64,000 bases of DNA from Hemibagrus wyckioides (GCF_019097595.1 NC_080729.1:5702917-5766916), one strand, 5' to 3'. Positions 9,114 through 19,858 are shown, counted from the stretch's first letter. Program-made: numbers and translations. The notes: generated from the letters alone by a model not told the origin.

Positions 9114-11885
9114 GATGCTTCCCGGGGGTGGCCCCATAGGGTCTGCACCCGAGTTTGCTCCTTGGGGCTGTTGCTTAGGCCCCATGCAGGGTCCCATCCA
9201 ATTTCCTGGACCTTGCCATCCTTGATTTTGCTGTGAACCTCCCCTAGGGGGCACCATTTCCTGTTGGTAGGCATATGGACAGTCTCGTTTCAGGTGACTG
9301 GGGTCTTGACATACCCAACATCCTCTTCCTCCTTGATTCATTGGAGCTCTTCCTCTCAAAGGTTGCTGAAATGCTCCTCCTCCTCGACCACGCCCCCGTC
9401 CCTGACCCCATCCTCGATTCTGGGGTGGGTATTGTTGAAATGGGGGGTACATTACCAGTGGTGGAGGCGCATAGTAGGCAGGTTGCAGTTGTTGCAGAGG
9501 GATCATTGGCGTAGTTTGCGTCATGGCTGCTGGCTGTGGCACCGGAGGTGCAGGTTGAGCCGCTGGGGGCGCTGCTGGTTGTGCCACCAGCACCGCTGCC
9601 TGCTTTGCTACGTTTTTCTCCTCTTTCTTCCTTTCCATACTTTCTTGCTTGTTGCAGGCCAATTCACTCAGTTGAGCCTTGTGAAGCTGCATCACCAGGT
9701 TTTCAGCTGCTTTCTTTGCTTCTCTTTCTCTTCGCCTGTGTAGCTCTACATAATGTATTACATTAGCCTCGAAGGTGGGCCAAGCCATTGCGGCCAGTCC
9801 CACTACTGTGTCCAGTTGGTCCTGGACTTCCACCGGAAGAGCCTTCTTTACCATCATACGAAACAGGGTTTGACTTGCTGCTTTTTCATCCCATGCTCCT
9901 CCCATCTCTTCTCTCCATGCCTTCTGTAGCTTTAATACAAATTCTGCTACACTCTCATTCTCTTCCAATTTGATTTTCTCCACTCTTCCTGGATCTGCCT
10001 GCGTTGGGTATGCACTCTGCAGGGACTTCCAGATTTGGTTACGGTGGGTCCCAAACGGGCTTGGATCATATTTCTGCCCCACTGCCTCTCTTCTTAGGTC
10101 TACATTGTGAAAAATTTCAATCATTTTGGCCTTACCCAATGACTGAGACAATATTGCTTTGACATCTCCCAGTGCCAGTACCTGTCCCATTGTTTGCTCC
10201 TCAAACCGTGTGATCCATTTTTGAGCTCCTTCACAGATACTTGGCAGTCTGCCAATTAATCCCGTCAGGTCCATGAATGACCATGGGACATAGGCCACAT
10301 TGTTTCCTTTTATTATCACTGGCATCTGGGACGCCTCCACCTGCTGCTCCTCATTGTCTTCTGGGGGCCCCTCCTCCGCTCCTTTTTCTGCACCTTGTTT
10401 CTGTGTAGATCTCAATTCCATAGTCAAAGGGGGTACTGATTTCTTTGTTCTTCTTTTCTCTTCTCCTCTCACCTGGCTTTGTAGTTCTCTCATCGTTTGT
10501 CTGGCTTCATCCATTTTTTGCTCCAGATTACAGCGTGCTTCTTTTATTTCTTGCTTGAGGTGGGCCAGCTCGTCTTCACTTCCTTTCATTCTTATACGAC
10601 TCAGCGCGGCCATCTCCCCTTGTGAGTGCTCTAGTCCATGCACTTTCTGCAATATTTGCCAACACAGACTTCTATTCTCTGTTGCTTCTATTTCCATCCT
10701 TTCCAGTCTCTTCCTTGCATCTTCCAGTTCTTCTTCTACATGTGTTTGTGTCCACCCCTTCAGTTCTTCCATTGTTAAGTGGCTAGTTTCCATTCTTTCT
10801 TCCATTCTTTCCATCCGTTCATTTATTTCCCGGAGCTCGCCATCTCTTTTTCCTTTCGTTGATGGCATTAGTCTCACTTTCCCTGTTATGTGATACTCTT
10901 CCTCTTCTTCTACTTCCGCTTCGGTTTCCTCCTCCTCCCTGCACTTGCCTTGTTCTCCTCTCTGAGGTGTGGGGTGGAGCCCTTCTTTCTGCATGATTTC
11001 TGCTCCTTTGTCTTCCTCACATTGGCCAGATGCACTTGCTGTCCCACCGTCATCCTCCCATTCACCCGGGCCATCCCTCTTTAAAGGCTTGCTTTCTTCG
11101 CTACTCACTCTTGATGGTGGACCTCTTTCCCATGTATATCTGGGCATGCTTGTTTTGTCTTCCAGTCCTAGCCACTCCATCCTTCCTTTGTACCTTCCTT
11201 TCCCCAGATTCATCTGATACTCTCTCCAAATGTCAGCTTCCATCCCCATTCTTTTATATGACGCTGGGTCCCACGTCAGACTTTCCTCACTTCCTTCCAG
11301 GCTTCCTTCCTTCTCTGTCCCCTCTGGCCTGAAATGGATCTGCTCCCGCTCTCGCTTCGAGCACTGCACTACTGCTGCATTCTTTTCCCCATCTTCGTCT
11401 TTACTCTGCATATATACTACTTTGCCCTCAAATTGCCCTTCCACTATCTCCAACCTTACTGTCTGTGGTTGCCCTTTCTCTAATAAGACAGGAGAGATTC
11501 ATGCCGTCCGTGTAGCGGGCACTTCTCTGTATGGGGGTGGTCTCTCCTGCTCCACAAGCTCCTCTGCTGGTGGGGCTGTAGCCTTTTCTTTCTTTTCATT
11601 TATAAGTGCTCTCTGCCGTTCTCCTTCCACTTGGAACCAATCTATGATTTCTTTTCTCCTGTCTGTCTTTTCCCTACTCTCTTTCTTTATCTCTCCCCAG
11701 CATTCCAGTCTTTCCTTCATCTTTCCACACGTTTCATTATTAAATGTGCCTTCTAGTGGCCACTGCAACTCCCCACGTGTCCGGTCATTCCATTTTTTCA
11801 TATACTTTTTAATTTCTTTTTCTGCTTCTTTGTGCTTCAGTATAATTACCCCTACGGGTGTGGTTGGTGTCTCTTCTGTACTCAT
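9111..11885 (-). pseudogene. gag: Retroviral gag, interrupted by one TGA
   Basis: The frame runs from ATG at 11,885 to TGA at 9,111, about 925 codons, which is far longer than usual orthoretroviral Gag (about 500-600). It is broken in frame by one TGA at 11,499-11,501, after about 128 codons. The first part is matrix-like and carries a PPPY late-domain motif near its end. After the stop come an acidic, low-complexity stretch and a long charged region with heptad character (about residues 200-345 counted from 11,453). A capsid-like domain follows, then a Pro/Gln-rich and RGG-rich stretch with one CCHC zinc knuckle (C-X2-C-X4-H-X4-C) near the end. The ORF at 11,915 opens with TTG; the first ATG, at 11,885, is the likelier start. 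Confidence 0.85.
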
Positions 11886-11918
11886 GACACACCCTTGTCT
11901 GGCCCTATGGGCCAAATA

Positions 11919-12150
11919 AGCAGAGTAAGATGTGATTAAGTGTTAGTAATCCCAAGAGGTGGAGAGGCACGTGTGTGTTGCAGGTGGTGAGACAAAAAGT
12001 TTGATATGGATGAAGAGGTTGTTCCCTCCACCCAACAGCAAATTAAGAAGCGAATGAGTGGCTTTTTTGGAAAAAAAAAGAAAGAAAGGCAAAACACGGG
12101 GGTCATCCACATAGTACACTATAAAGAGCCGTTACTGAAACTGCTCCTTT
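11919..12150 (+). repeat. Left edge of the 5S array: partial A-type upstream spacer
   Basis: From AAGCAGAGTAAGATGTG onward the sequence matches the end of the B-to-A spacers (for example from 14,591), including TACACTATAAAGAG and the sequence just before the 5S gene. The match stops abruptly at about 11,918, where the gag leader of the retrovirus begins, so this is the junction of array and retrovirus. Confidence 0.8.
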
Positions 12151-12270
12151 ACTTATGGCCATACCACCCTGAGAACGCCTGATCTCGTCCAATCTTGGAA
12201 CCTAAGCAGTGTCAGGCCTGGTTAGTACTGGGATGGGAGACTGCCTAGGGATACCAGGTGCTGTAAGCTT
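12151..12270 (+). pseudogene. Degenerate 5S rRNA copy at the array edge (copy 1)
   Basis: A 120-base 5S-like sequence from ACTTATGGCC to GTAAGCTT. Against the other copies it has more than ten changes, including both ends of helix I (ACTTAT for GCTTAC), AACCTAAGCAGTG for AAGCTAAGCAGGG in the A-box area, ACTGGGATGG for ACTTGGATGG, and GACTGCCTAGGG for GACCGCCTGGGA in the C-box area. The upstream TATA-like box and the downstream T-run remain. It is probably a pseudogene escaping homogenisation. Confidence 0.85.
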
Positions 12271-12710
12271 TTTCACCGTCAAAAGTCTCTACTGCAACTT
12301 TTCAAAATCAAAAACAACTTCAACTTCAACTTGCATTCATTTATTACTACACAGAGATCACACGCAGAGACACATCTGAAAAAATCAACAAGCAATCAAT
12401 CAACTCGACACAAATTCAGGCTCAAATAACAGAATTATCCACACCTTAATTATTTTGCAATTTTTTTGAGTCTTCATTCATTCAATCAATCAATCAATCA
12501 ATCAATCACTCACATATTCCTTATAAAAATTATTTTTTACTATATTTTCTTATTAAGGAACTTTGTTTTGCCATAACGTTATTTATTTCGGAGGGTGTAC
12601 GTTTCCAGAATGGACGGACTTCTCATAGCAGATATCATAGTCACATGTCTTGATGATACCAATCTCGTGATTATTCTTTTATTCATGAATTTCGTTATTA
12701 TTATTTTTTT

Positions 12711-12743
<33 letters not shown>

Positions 12744-12938
12744 TGTAAGGAGCAGTCGTAGTAGTAGCATTTGCATTTATAATATGAGCGCCTTAGATGC
12801 TCGAACAAACAATTGGATGTTGCAGGTTTGTTCAGATTATGTACAGTGTTCTTTATTTCTAGATATGTTGTGAAGTTTTCAATTCAAGCACGTGTAAAAT
12901 TCCCTTTGATAGACTCGTTCAGCAAATGCTGTAAACGC

Positions 12939-13006
<68 letters not shown>

Positions 13007-13402
13007 CGCAATCACGCGCTCTCTGACTCGCGCGGGTTGGAAGGTTGCGCAAGCCGGCCTCACTCTCCAGTTCAGCTGGTGGCGGTAATGAGTCCAACTC
13101 CTGAACAAAGAATAAGAGAGCAGACATGTGGCTCTTGTAGTTGTTGCGGTATTTAAATTGTTGCTCTGAATTGTTGTTAACGAAGAAATAACTGAAGCAA
13201 GAAAAGTGTTTGTGGATGAAGTGGTAATAGCCTGTTCACAGTCCCCTTACTTTGTCTCGCAGTAATCTGATGTCTTATGTCAAGTGTTTTTTTTTATGTG
13301 TTATGAAAATAAAGCAAGAAGCTGAGATGCAGAAAGAATGAAAGAAAAAAAGTGTAATCTACATCGTACACTATAAAGAGACATTATTGAAGCTAGTCTT
13401 TC
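12271..13402 (+). repeat. 5S spacer 1 (B-type, short)
   Basis: It contains a TCAA repeat near 12,478-12,507, (TAC)n near 12,715-12,740, an (AG)n tract at about 12,939-13,002, then the shared CTCCAGTTCAGCTGGTGGCGG segment and the B-type upstream region ending in ATCGTACACTATAAAGAGAC. Unlike the other spacers between an A and a B gene, it lacks the 1.45-kb Tc1/palindrome block. No gene is seen. Confidence 0.8.
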
Positions 13403-13522
13403 GCTTACGGCCATACCACCCTGAGAACGCCCGATCTCGTCTGATCTCGGAAGCTAAGCAGGGTCGGGCCTGGTTAGTACTTGGATGGGAGACCGCCTGG
13501 GAATACCAGGTGCCGTAAGCTT
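13403..13522 (+). rRNA. 5S rRNA, copy 2 (B)
   Basis: A 120-base vertebrate-type 5S rRNA from GCTTACGG to GTAAGCTT, transcribed by RNA polymerase III for the large ribosomal subunit. The internal promoter boxes are intact (AGCTAAGCAGGG, TTGGATGGGAGACCGCC). TATAAA lies at -31 and a T-run follows at once. One change is seen near the end (TGCCGTAAG for TGCTGTAAG). Confidence 0.93.
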
Positions 13523-14825
13523 TTTCACCGTCAGAAGTCTCTAGTGCAACTTTTCAAACTCAAAAACACCTTCACCTTGCGTTCATTTATTACTACACAG
13601 AGATCACACGCAGAGACACATCTGAAAAAATCAACAAGCAATCAATCAACTCGAAATAAATTCATGCTCAAATCACAGAATTATCCCCACCTTATTTATT
13701 TTGCACTTTATTCGTGTCTTCATTCATTCATTCATTCATTCATTCATTCACTAACTCGCATATTCCTTATGAAATTTTTTTTTTACTCTATTTTCTTATT
13801 AAGGAACTTTGTTTTGCCATAACGTTATTTATTTCGGAGGGTGTATGTTTCCAGAATGGACGGACTTCTCGTAGCAGATATCATAGTCACATTTCTTGAT
13901 GATACCAATCTCGTGATTATTCTTTTATTCATGAATTTCGTTATTATTATTATTATTATTTTTTCTTACTACTACTACTACTACTACTATTACTGTAAGT
14001 TGCAGTCGTAGTAGTAGCATTTGCACTTAAAATATGTGCGTCTTAGATGCTCGAACAAACAACTGGATGTTGCAGGTTTGTTCAGATTATGTACAGTGTT
14101 CTTTATTTCTAGATATGTTGTGAAGTTTCCAATTCAAGCACTTGTGTAAAATCCCCTTTGATAGACTCGTTTAGCAAATGCTGTAAACGCAGAGAGAGAG
14201 AGAGAGAGAGAGAGACCAAGAGCGCACGCAATCACGCGCTCTCTGACTCGCGCGGGTTGGAAGGTTGCGCAAGCCGGCCTCACTCTCCAGTTCAGCTGGT
14301 GGCGGTAATGAGTCCAACTCCTGAACAAAGAATAAGAGAGCAGACATGTGGATCTTGTAGTTGTTGCGGTATTTAAATGTTTGCTCTGAATTGTTTTTAA
14401 CGAAGTAATAATTGAAGCAAGAAAAGTGTTTGTGGATGAAGTGGTAATAGCCTGTTCACAGTCCCCTTACTTTGTCTCGCAGTAATCTGATGTCTTATGT
14501 GAAGTGTTTATTTTTTGATGTGGCATGAAAATGAAGCAAGAATCTGCGATGCAGCGTGCAACATGCCGTTTTAAATATTTAGTGAAATTAAGCAGAGTAA
14601 GATGTGATTAAGTGTTAGTAATCCCAAGAGGTGGAGAGGCACGTATGTGTTGCAGGTGGTGAGACAGAAAGTTTGATATGGATGAAGAGGTTGTTCTCTC
14701 CACCCAACAGCAAATTAAGAAGCGAATGAGATGGTTTTTTGGGGAAAAAAAAGAAAGAAAAAAAGAATAAAACGGTGTCAGCCACATAGTACACTATAAA
14801 GAGCCGTTACTGAAACTGCTCTCTC
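13523..14825 (+). repeat. 5S spacer 2 (B to A)
   Basis: It holds (TTCA)n near 13,722-13,750, (ATT)n and (CTA)n near 13,940-13,990, a short (AG)n at 14,191-14,215, the shared CTCCAGTTCAGCTGG segment, and a 3' part with GTGATTAAGTGTTAGTAATCCC before the A-type promoter. No gene is seen. Confidence 0.85.
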
Positions 14826-14945
14826 GCTTACGGCCATACCACCCTGAGAACGCCTGATCTCGTCCGATCTCGGAAGCTAAGCAGGGTCGGGCCTGGTTAG
14901 TACTTGGATGGGAGACCGCCTGGGAATACCAGGTGCTGTAAGCTT
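14826..14945 (+). rRNA. 5S rRNA, copy 3 (A)
   Basis: A 120-base 5S gene with A-type flanks: GCCGTTACTGAAACTGCTCTCTC upstream and TCTACAGCAAC downstream. It has a C-to-T change in the CGCCTGATCTCG segment. The internal control region, -31 TATAAA and terminal T-run are intact. Confidence 0.93.
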
Positions 14946-16001
14946 TTTCACCGTCAGAAGTCTCTACAGCAACCTTTCCATCTCAAAACTTGCGTTCATT
15001 TATTACTACACAGAGATCACACGCAGAGACATATCTGAAAAAATCAACAAGCAATCAATCAACTCGACACAAATTCAGGCTCAAATAACAGAATTATCCA
15101 CACCTTAATTATTTTGCAATTTATTCGTGTCTTCATTCATTCACTCATTCATTCAATCAATCACTCACTCGCATATTCCTTATAAAAATTTTTTTTACTC
15201 TTTTTTCTTATTAAGAAGCTTTGTTTTGCCATAACGTTATTTATTTCGGAGGGTGTATGTTTCTAGAATGGACAGACTTCTCGTAGCAGATATCATAGTC
15301 ACATTTCTTGATGATACCAATCTCGTGATTATTCTTTTATTCATGAATTTCGTTATTATTATTATTATTTTTTCTTACTACTACTACTACTACTATTACT
15401 GTAAGTAGCAGTCGTAGTTGCAGCATTTGCATTTATAATATGTGCGTATTAGACGCTCGAACAAACAATTGGATGTTGCAGGTTTGTTCAGATTATGTAC
15501 AGTGTTCTTTATTTCTAGATATGTTGTGAAGTTTTCAATTCAAGCACATGTGTAAAATTCCCTTTGATAGACTCGTTCAGCAAATGCTGTAAACGCAGAG
15601 AGAAAAAATGTTGTGGAGGATGAGAACATCAGGCATGGACACATCATTTTCCTACTTTTTACTCATGATTATTATAAATGAATATTCAGTAAATTATTTT
15701 TTCTGTCATCTAAAACAATCTAGTAGAACATCCATTAATTTTTTTTCTAAATCCTTTCATGTTGATTTGTTTAAATTAAAACATAACACACATTCAAACA
15801 CAGCCAGACTCATTGCGGTAATGAGAATTTCATCAGAAAATGCAGTAAAATAGAAAAATAATGAATTCTCATGTTGAAATTACACATTGCGCAAGGTACA
15901 GAACAGTATTGTCTTTATTCTGACGCTTTTTTATATTACTAAATGACACTTTTTATATTCAAAATCATTAGTGCCGTGGTGTTTCAGTGGTTTTGTGAGA
16001 A

Positions 16002-16097
16002 TCACCCAAGTATTTGACCCCTTTGCAAAACATGGCTTAATACTTGGTGGCAAAACCCTTGTTGGCAATCACAGACGTCAGACGTTTCTTGTAGTTG
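16002..16097 (-). mobile_element. Tc1/mariner-like transposase tail, spacer 3
   Basis: The minus strand reads the C-terminal end of a fish Tc1-like transposase: NYKKRLTSVIANKGFATKY, then TAA at 16,037-16,039. The following bases are typical of the element's 3' flank (CAAATACTTG). Only the tail is recognisable; no catalytic core remains. The same fragment recurs at 21,039-21,134, 25,137-25,232, 27,898-27,993, 31,961-32,056 and 36,043-36,138, so it entered before the array was amplified. Confidence 0.8.
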
Positions 16098-16788
16098 GAA
16101 TATCTGTGTATTGTATCTAGGTATGCACGTATGTATATGTGAATATTTGTGAATGAATACGTTGTTAAATGTATTTGCTTTTTCACTCATAACTAAAATA
16201 TTTGTAGTGTGATGTGATTCATCTACCCATACAGAATAAGTGAAGTTGCTACTGTTTAAAACCTTATGAAAACCATTTTTAGGGAATGCAGATGATTACT
16301 GCATGGTGTGCTCCTTACTCGAATATGATGCCAACAAGATCAAATGGTTGAAATGGTACGGTATAACAAACATGTTCTGTATGATCAATTTACTCCCAAA
16401 CGTGTGTGCATATTACCATATAATCTACCTTATTGGGGAGTGTTTTGTTTCTAATGCCTTTTTATTGATTTTGTTCCCTTTTTTGTAGGTGCAGTGTGAT
16501 GTGATTCATGTAGTAGGTGGGCACATTTTGAATGTGCCCAGTATGAGAAAGAAAGTAGTGCACCATAATTGTGCAAAAAATGTTACAAATAATAAATGTT
16601 CTGGTGTGCCAGATTCAGGCACATAATCTTCAAATAGTCTTTATAATTGTTTTCTTTAGTGTCCACAGCTGGTCTACTGTTCTGCTAGCAATTGACGGAT
16701 TATTTGAAATAATTTTATAAGACAATTAGACAAGCTTTGTTTAGCTACCGTGATTTCTTAAAAAAATTAAGGTAGTCAGAAGTGTAAA

Positions 16789-17035
16789 TATCAAAACATG
16801 CTCCCCATATTCTTACAGTATAGATGGCATTAGAGGTGGTGTAATAAAAAGTGAATTTACACTGGGAGCATTATTTGATAGGGGATCTTGGTCTGTCGAG
16901 ACATGCTACCCATGAAATATTAATTAATAATCTTATAATGAAGTATCAAAACATGCTCCCCATATTCTTACAGTACATATAGTGTTAGAGGGGGTGTAAT
17001 ATCAAGTGATTTTACACTGGGAGCATTATTTGATA
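16789..17035 (+). repeat. Twin 92-bp palindromic elements, spacer 3
   Basis: Two copies (16,789-16,880 and 16,944-17,035) each begin TATCAAAACATGCTCCC and end GGGAGCATTATTTGATA, imperfect inverted repeats of 17 bases around a 58-base core. They look like a short inverted-repeat element duplicated with its flank. The pair recurs in four other A spacers at 21,826-22,072, 28,685-28,931, 32,748-32,994 and 36,830-37,076. Confidence 0.75.
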
Positions 17036-17398
17036 GGGAATCTTGGTCTGCCGGCCCCATTCTCCAGTTCAGCTGGTGGCGGTAATGAGTCCAACTCCTG
17101 TACAAAGAATAAGAGAGCAGACATGTGGCTCTTGTAGTTGTTGCGGTATTTAAATTGTTGCTCTGAATTGTTGTTAACGAAGTAATAACTGAAGCAAGAA
17201 AAGTGTTTGTGGATGAAGTGGTAATAGCCTGTTCACAGTCCCCTTACTTTGTCTCGCAGTAATCTGATGTCTTATGTGAAGTGTTTTTTTTATGTGTTAT
17301 GAAAATAAAGCAAGAAGCTGAGATGCAGAAAGAATGAAAGAAAAAAAGTGTAATCTACATCGTACACTATAAAGAGACATTATTGAAGCTGGTCTTTC

Positions 17399-17518
17399 GC
17401 TTACGGCCATACCACCCTGAAAACTCCCGATCTCGTCTGATCTCGGAAGCTAAGCAGGGTCGGGCCTGGTTAGTACTTGGATGGGAGACCGCCTGGGAAT
17501 ACCAGGTGCTGTAAGCTT
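17399..17518 (+). rRNA. 5S rRNA, copy 4 (B)
   Basis: A 120-base 5S gene with B-type flanks. It differs from consensus in the loop A/helix III area (GAAAACTCCC for GAGAACGCCC). Promoter boxes, -31 TATAAA and T-run are intact, so it could be expressed as a variant or be a mild pseudogene. Confidence 0.9.
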
Positions 17519-19214
17519 TTTCACCGTCAGAAGTCTCTAGTGCAACTTTTCAAACTCAAAAACACCTTCACCTTGCGTTCATTTATTACTACACAGAGAT
17601 CACACGCAGAGACACATCTGAAAAAATCAACAAGCAATCAATCAACTCGAAATAAATTCATGCTCAAATCACAGAATTATCCCCACCTTATTTATTTTGC
17701 ACTTTATTCGTGTCTTCATTCATTCATTCATTCATTCATTTATTCATTCATTCACTAACTCGCATATTCCTTATGAAATTTTTTTTTTACTCTATTTTCT
17801 TATTAAGGAACTTTGTTTTGCCATAACGTTATTTATTTCGGAGGGTGTATGTTTCCAGAATGGACGGACTTCTCGTAGCAGATATCATAGTCACATTTCT
17901 TGATGATACCAATCTCGTGATTATTCTTTTATTCATGAATTTCGTTAATATTATTATTTTTTACTACTACTACTAGTACTACTACTACTACTACTATTAC
18001 TACTACTACTGCTACTACTACTACTGTAAGTAGCAGTCGTAGTAGTAGCATTTGCACTTAAAATATGTGCGTCTTAGATGCTCGAACAAACAACTGGATG
18101 TTGCAGGTTTGTTCAGATTATGTACAGTGTTCTTTATTTCTAGATATGTTCTGAAGTTTCTGTGGGAGATAATTTTGTAAATGAGAATATATGTATAAGG
18201 TATGTGTGAAATAATCAGGGGGACAGCAGGAGTGAGTTCTCAGGTAAAGTTTATTCGTTAGGTCGTTTGAGCTTAAGAACAATATAAGGTTTAACATGTT
18301 GGCCTGTCACGGGCCTTGCACACAGGCTGCAGGGGCTTTGAAGAACAAGTAGTTGTACCAATGATGTCAGTCTGGCAGGCTTTCTCTGCGGTACCAGGCT
18401 TTCCAAACTTGGACCAATCAATGGCAGAGACGCACCCTAGATTGTTGTGGTCAATCTTCGCTCCATTGGTACCTTGAGTGGTAGTGAGCTCATCATGAAG
18501 TAAACGCAGCGCGTGTTGGATGGCAATGGTGGTACCAGGCGAAATATCTAGAGAACATACGTGGAAGACAGCGGATAAATCAGAAAATCCGTGAGGTGTA
18601 AAAGTTAATAAAAGAAAGGGGTGTTGGTCCCTGAAGAACTGAGAACTTACCCATGCTGTCTCCTGAAGAAGAATGAGGTATTGGCGAGAGTGAGGCCAAA
18701 GACAATCCCACTGGTGGGGGCGGAAACGCCCAATTTTTAATATAATGATTCAGGAAAGTTTAATTATAATGGTATTCGAAAAGTTGTAAATCCAAAGATA
18801 ATGGTGTAAAAAAAGAATCTAAAAGGTCAAAAAAAGAAAGATGGGTGGGATTGTCTAGGCAAAGAACCAGTGACGTGTTGCATTGGGAAAGATAAGGGAA
18901 ATGTATATAAAGGCTGTAGTTGGAGTTCCCCGAGTAGAGGTTGTTGGGACGTTCATGCGTGAGCATCTCAATTCTTGTATCAGCGCTGATTACAAAATAA
19001 AATCTCTTATCTGTATTCATCTAGTCTGCTTGATTGGCTTATTTAGTTGTGAGGCCTTACTAACTATGAGTCTCACTTAGACTGGGCTGTCGGGTCAGTG
19101 TGGAGCTGGAGTCAGATTTTAGTAGTGAGTACAGTAGATTTTTATTCCACATTTCCAATTCAAGCACTTGTGTAAAATCCCCTTTGATAGACTCGTTTAG
19201 CAAATGCTGTAAAC

Positions 19215-19251
<37 letters not shown>

Positions 19252-19858
19252 AAGAGCGCACGCAATCACGCGCTCTCTGACTCGCGCGGGTTGGAAGGTT
19301 GCGCAAGCCGGCCTCACTCTCCAGTTCAGCTGGTGGCGGTAATGAGTCCAACTCCTGAACAAAGAATAAGAGAGCAGACATGTGGATCTTGTAGTTGTTG
19401 CGGTATTTAAATGTTTGCTCTGAATTGTTTTTAACGAAGTAATAATTGAAGCAAGAAAAGTGTTTGTGGATGAAGTGGTAATAGCCTGTTCACAGTCCCC
19501 TTACTTTGTCTCGCAGTAATCTGATGTCTTATGTGAAGTGTTTATTTTTTGATGTGGCATGAAAATGAAGCAAGAATCTGCGATGCAGCGTGCAACATGC
19601 CGTTTTAAATATTTAGTGAAATTAAGCAGAGTAAGATGTGATTAAGTGTTAGTAATCCCAAGAGGTGGAGAGGCACGTATGTGTTGCAGGTGGTGAGACA
19701 GAAAGTTTGATATGGATGAAGAGGTTGTTCTCTCCACCCAACAGCAAATTAAGAAGCGAATGAGATGGTTTTTTGGGGAAAAAAAAGAAAGAAAAAAGAA
19801 TAAAACGGTGTCAGCCACATAGTACACTATAAAGAGCCGTTACTGAAACTGCTCTCTC
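17519..19858 (+). repeat. 5S spacer 4 (B to A) carrying a solo LTR
   Basis: This is a standard B-to-A spacer with TTCA, CTA and (AG)n (19,217-19,249) tracts, enlarged by an inserted 991-bp LTR at 18,161-19,151. The left part matches spacer 6 up to CTGAAGTTTC and the match resumes exactly after the LTR. Confidence 0.85.
18161..19151 (+). mobile_element. Solo LTR with 4-bp target duplication
   Basis: The 991-bp insert begins TGTGGGA and ends TTCCACA, imperfect inverted ends in TG...CA. It is flanked by TTTC on both sides (18,157-18,160 and 19,152-19,155), while the other units carry TTTC once. In plus orientation it has TATATAAA (18,904-18,911) and AATAAA (18,996-19,001), as expected for a U3-R-U5 structure. 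The 4-bp duplication fits gamma/epsilon-type integration. No internal retroviral sequence remains, so it arose by LTR-LTR recombination. It does not resemble the candidate LTR of the retrovirus at the left. Confidence 0.9.

Larger units (their letters stand above)
552..11918 (-). mobile_element. Defective class I (gamma/epsilon-like) endogenous retrovirus, 5'-truncated
   Basis: Read on the minus strand, the order is gag, pro, RT, RNase H, integrase, env and a 3' purine tract. Gag and pro are in one frame separated by one TGA. The RT has LPQG and YVDD, the integrase has D,D-35-E with a gamma-type C-terminal domain, and Env has CXXC and CX6CC motifs. Together these place it with gamma/epsilon-type retroviruses. 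Breaks seen: in-frame stops at 11,499, 8,262, 7,965, 6,197 and 2,726, and frame changes near 7,840 and 6,496. The sequence stops matching a retrovirus about 33 bases upstream of the gag ATG, where 5S-array spacer begins. The 5' LTR, primer-binding site and leader are therefore missing. Confidence 0.9.
14946..17398 (+). repeat. 5S spacer 3 (A to B)
   Basis: A spacer of 2.45 kb. After TTCA and CTA microsatellites shared with B spacers, it carries the A-specific block at about 15,603-17,050 (Tc1-like transposase tail and two palindromes, listed separately). It then returns to the common CCGGCC...CTCCAGTTCAGCTGG sequence and the B-type upstream region. Confidence 0.85.

Noticed and set aside
10300..10893. 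Plus-strand ORFs of up to 229 codons opposite gag (9,264-11,919)
   Set aside because: They are Ser/Leu/Pro-rich antisense shadows of the charged gag frame.
11499..11501. Gag-internal TGA as a selenocysteine codon
   Set aside because: No supporting hairpin was recognised, and several other nonsense changes in the element point to decay.
12879..13127. Ser/Leu-rich and Arg/Glu-rich open frames over the spacers
   Set aside because: They are translations of (AG)n tracts and recur with each unit; no coding signal.
13481..13822. Frames starting MDGRPPGNTR after each B-type 5S gene
   Set aside because: They start inside the 5S rRNA gene and run through TTCA repeats (HSFIHSF). They repeat only because the DNA repeats.
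15608..15853. 81-codon frame in every A spacer (MLWRMRTSGM...)
   Set aside because: It is preserved only as part of the homogenised array, has no recognisable domain and AT-rich low-complexity codons.
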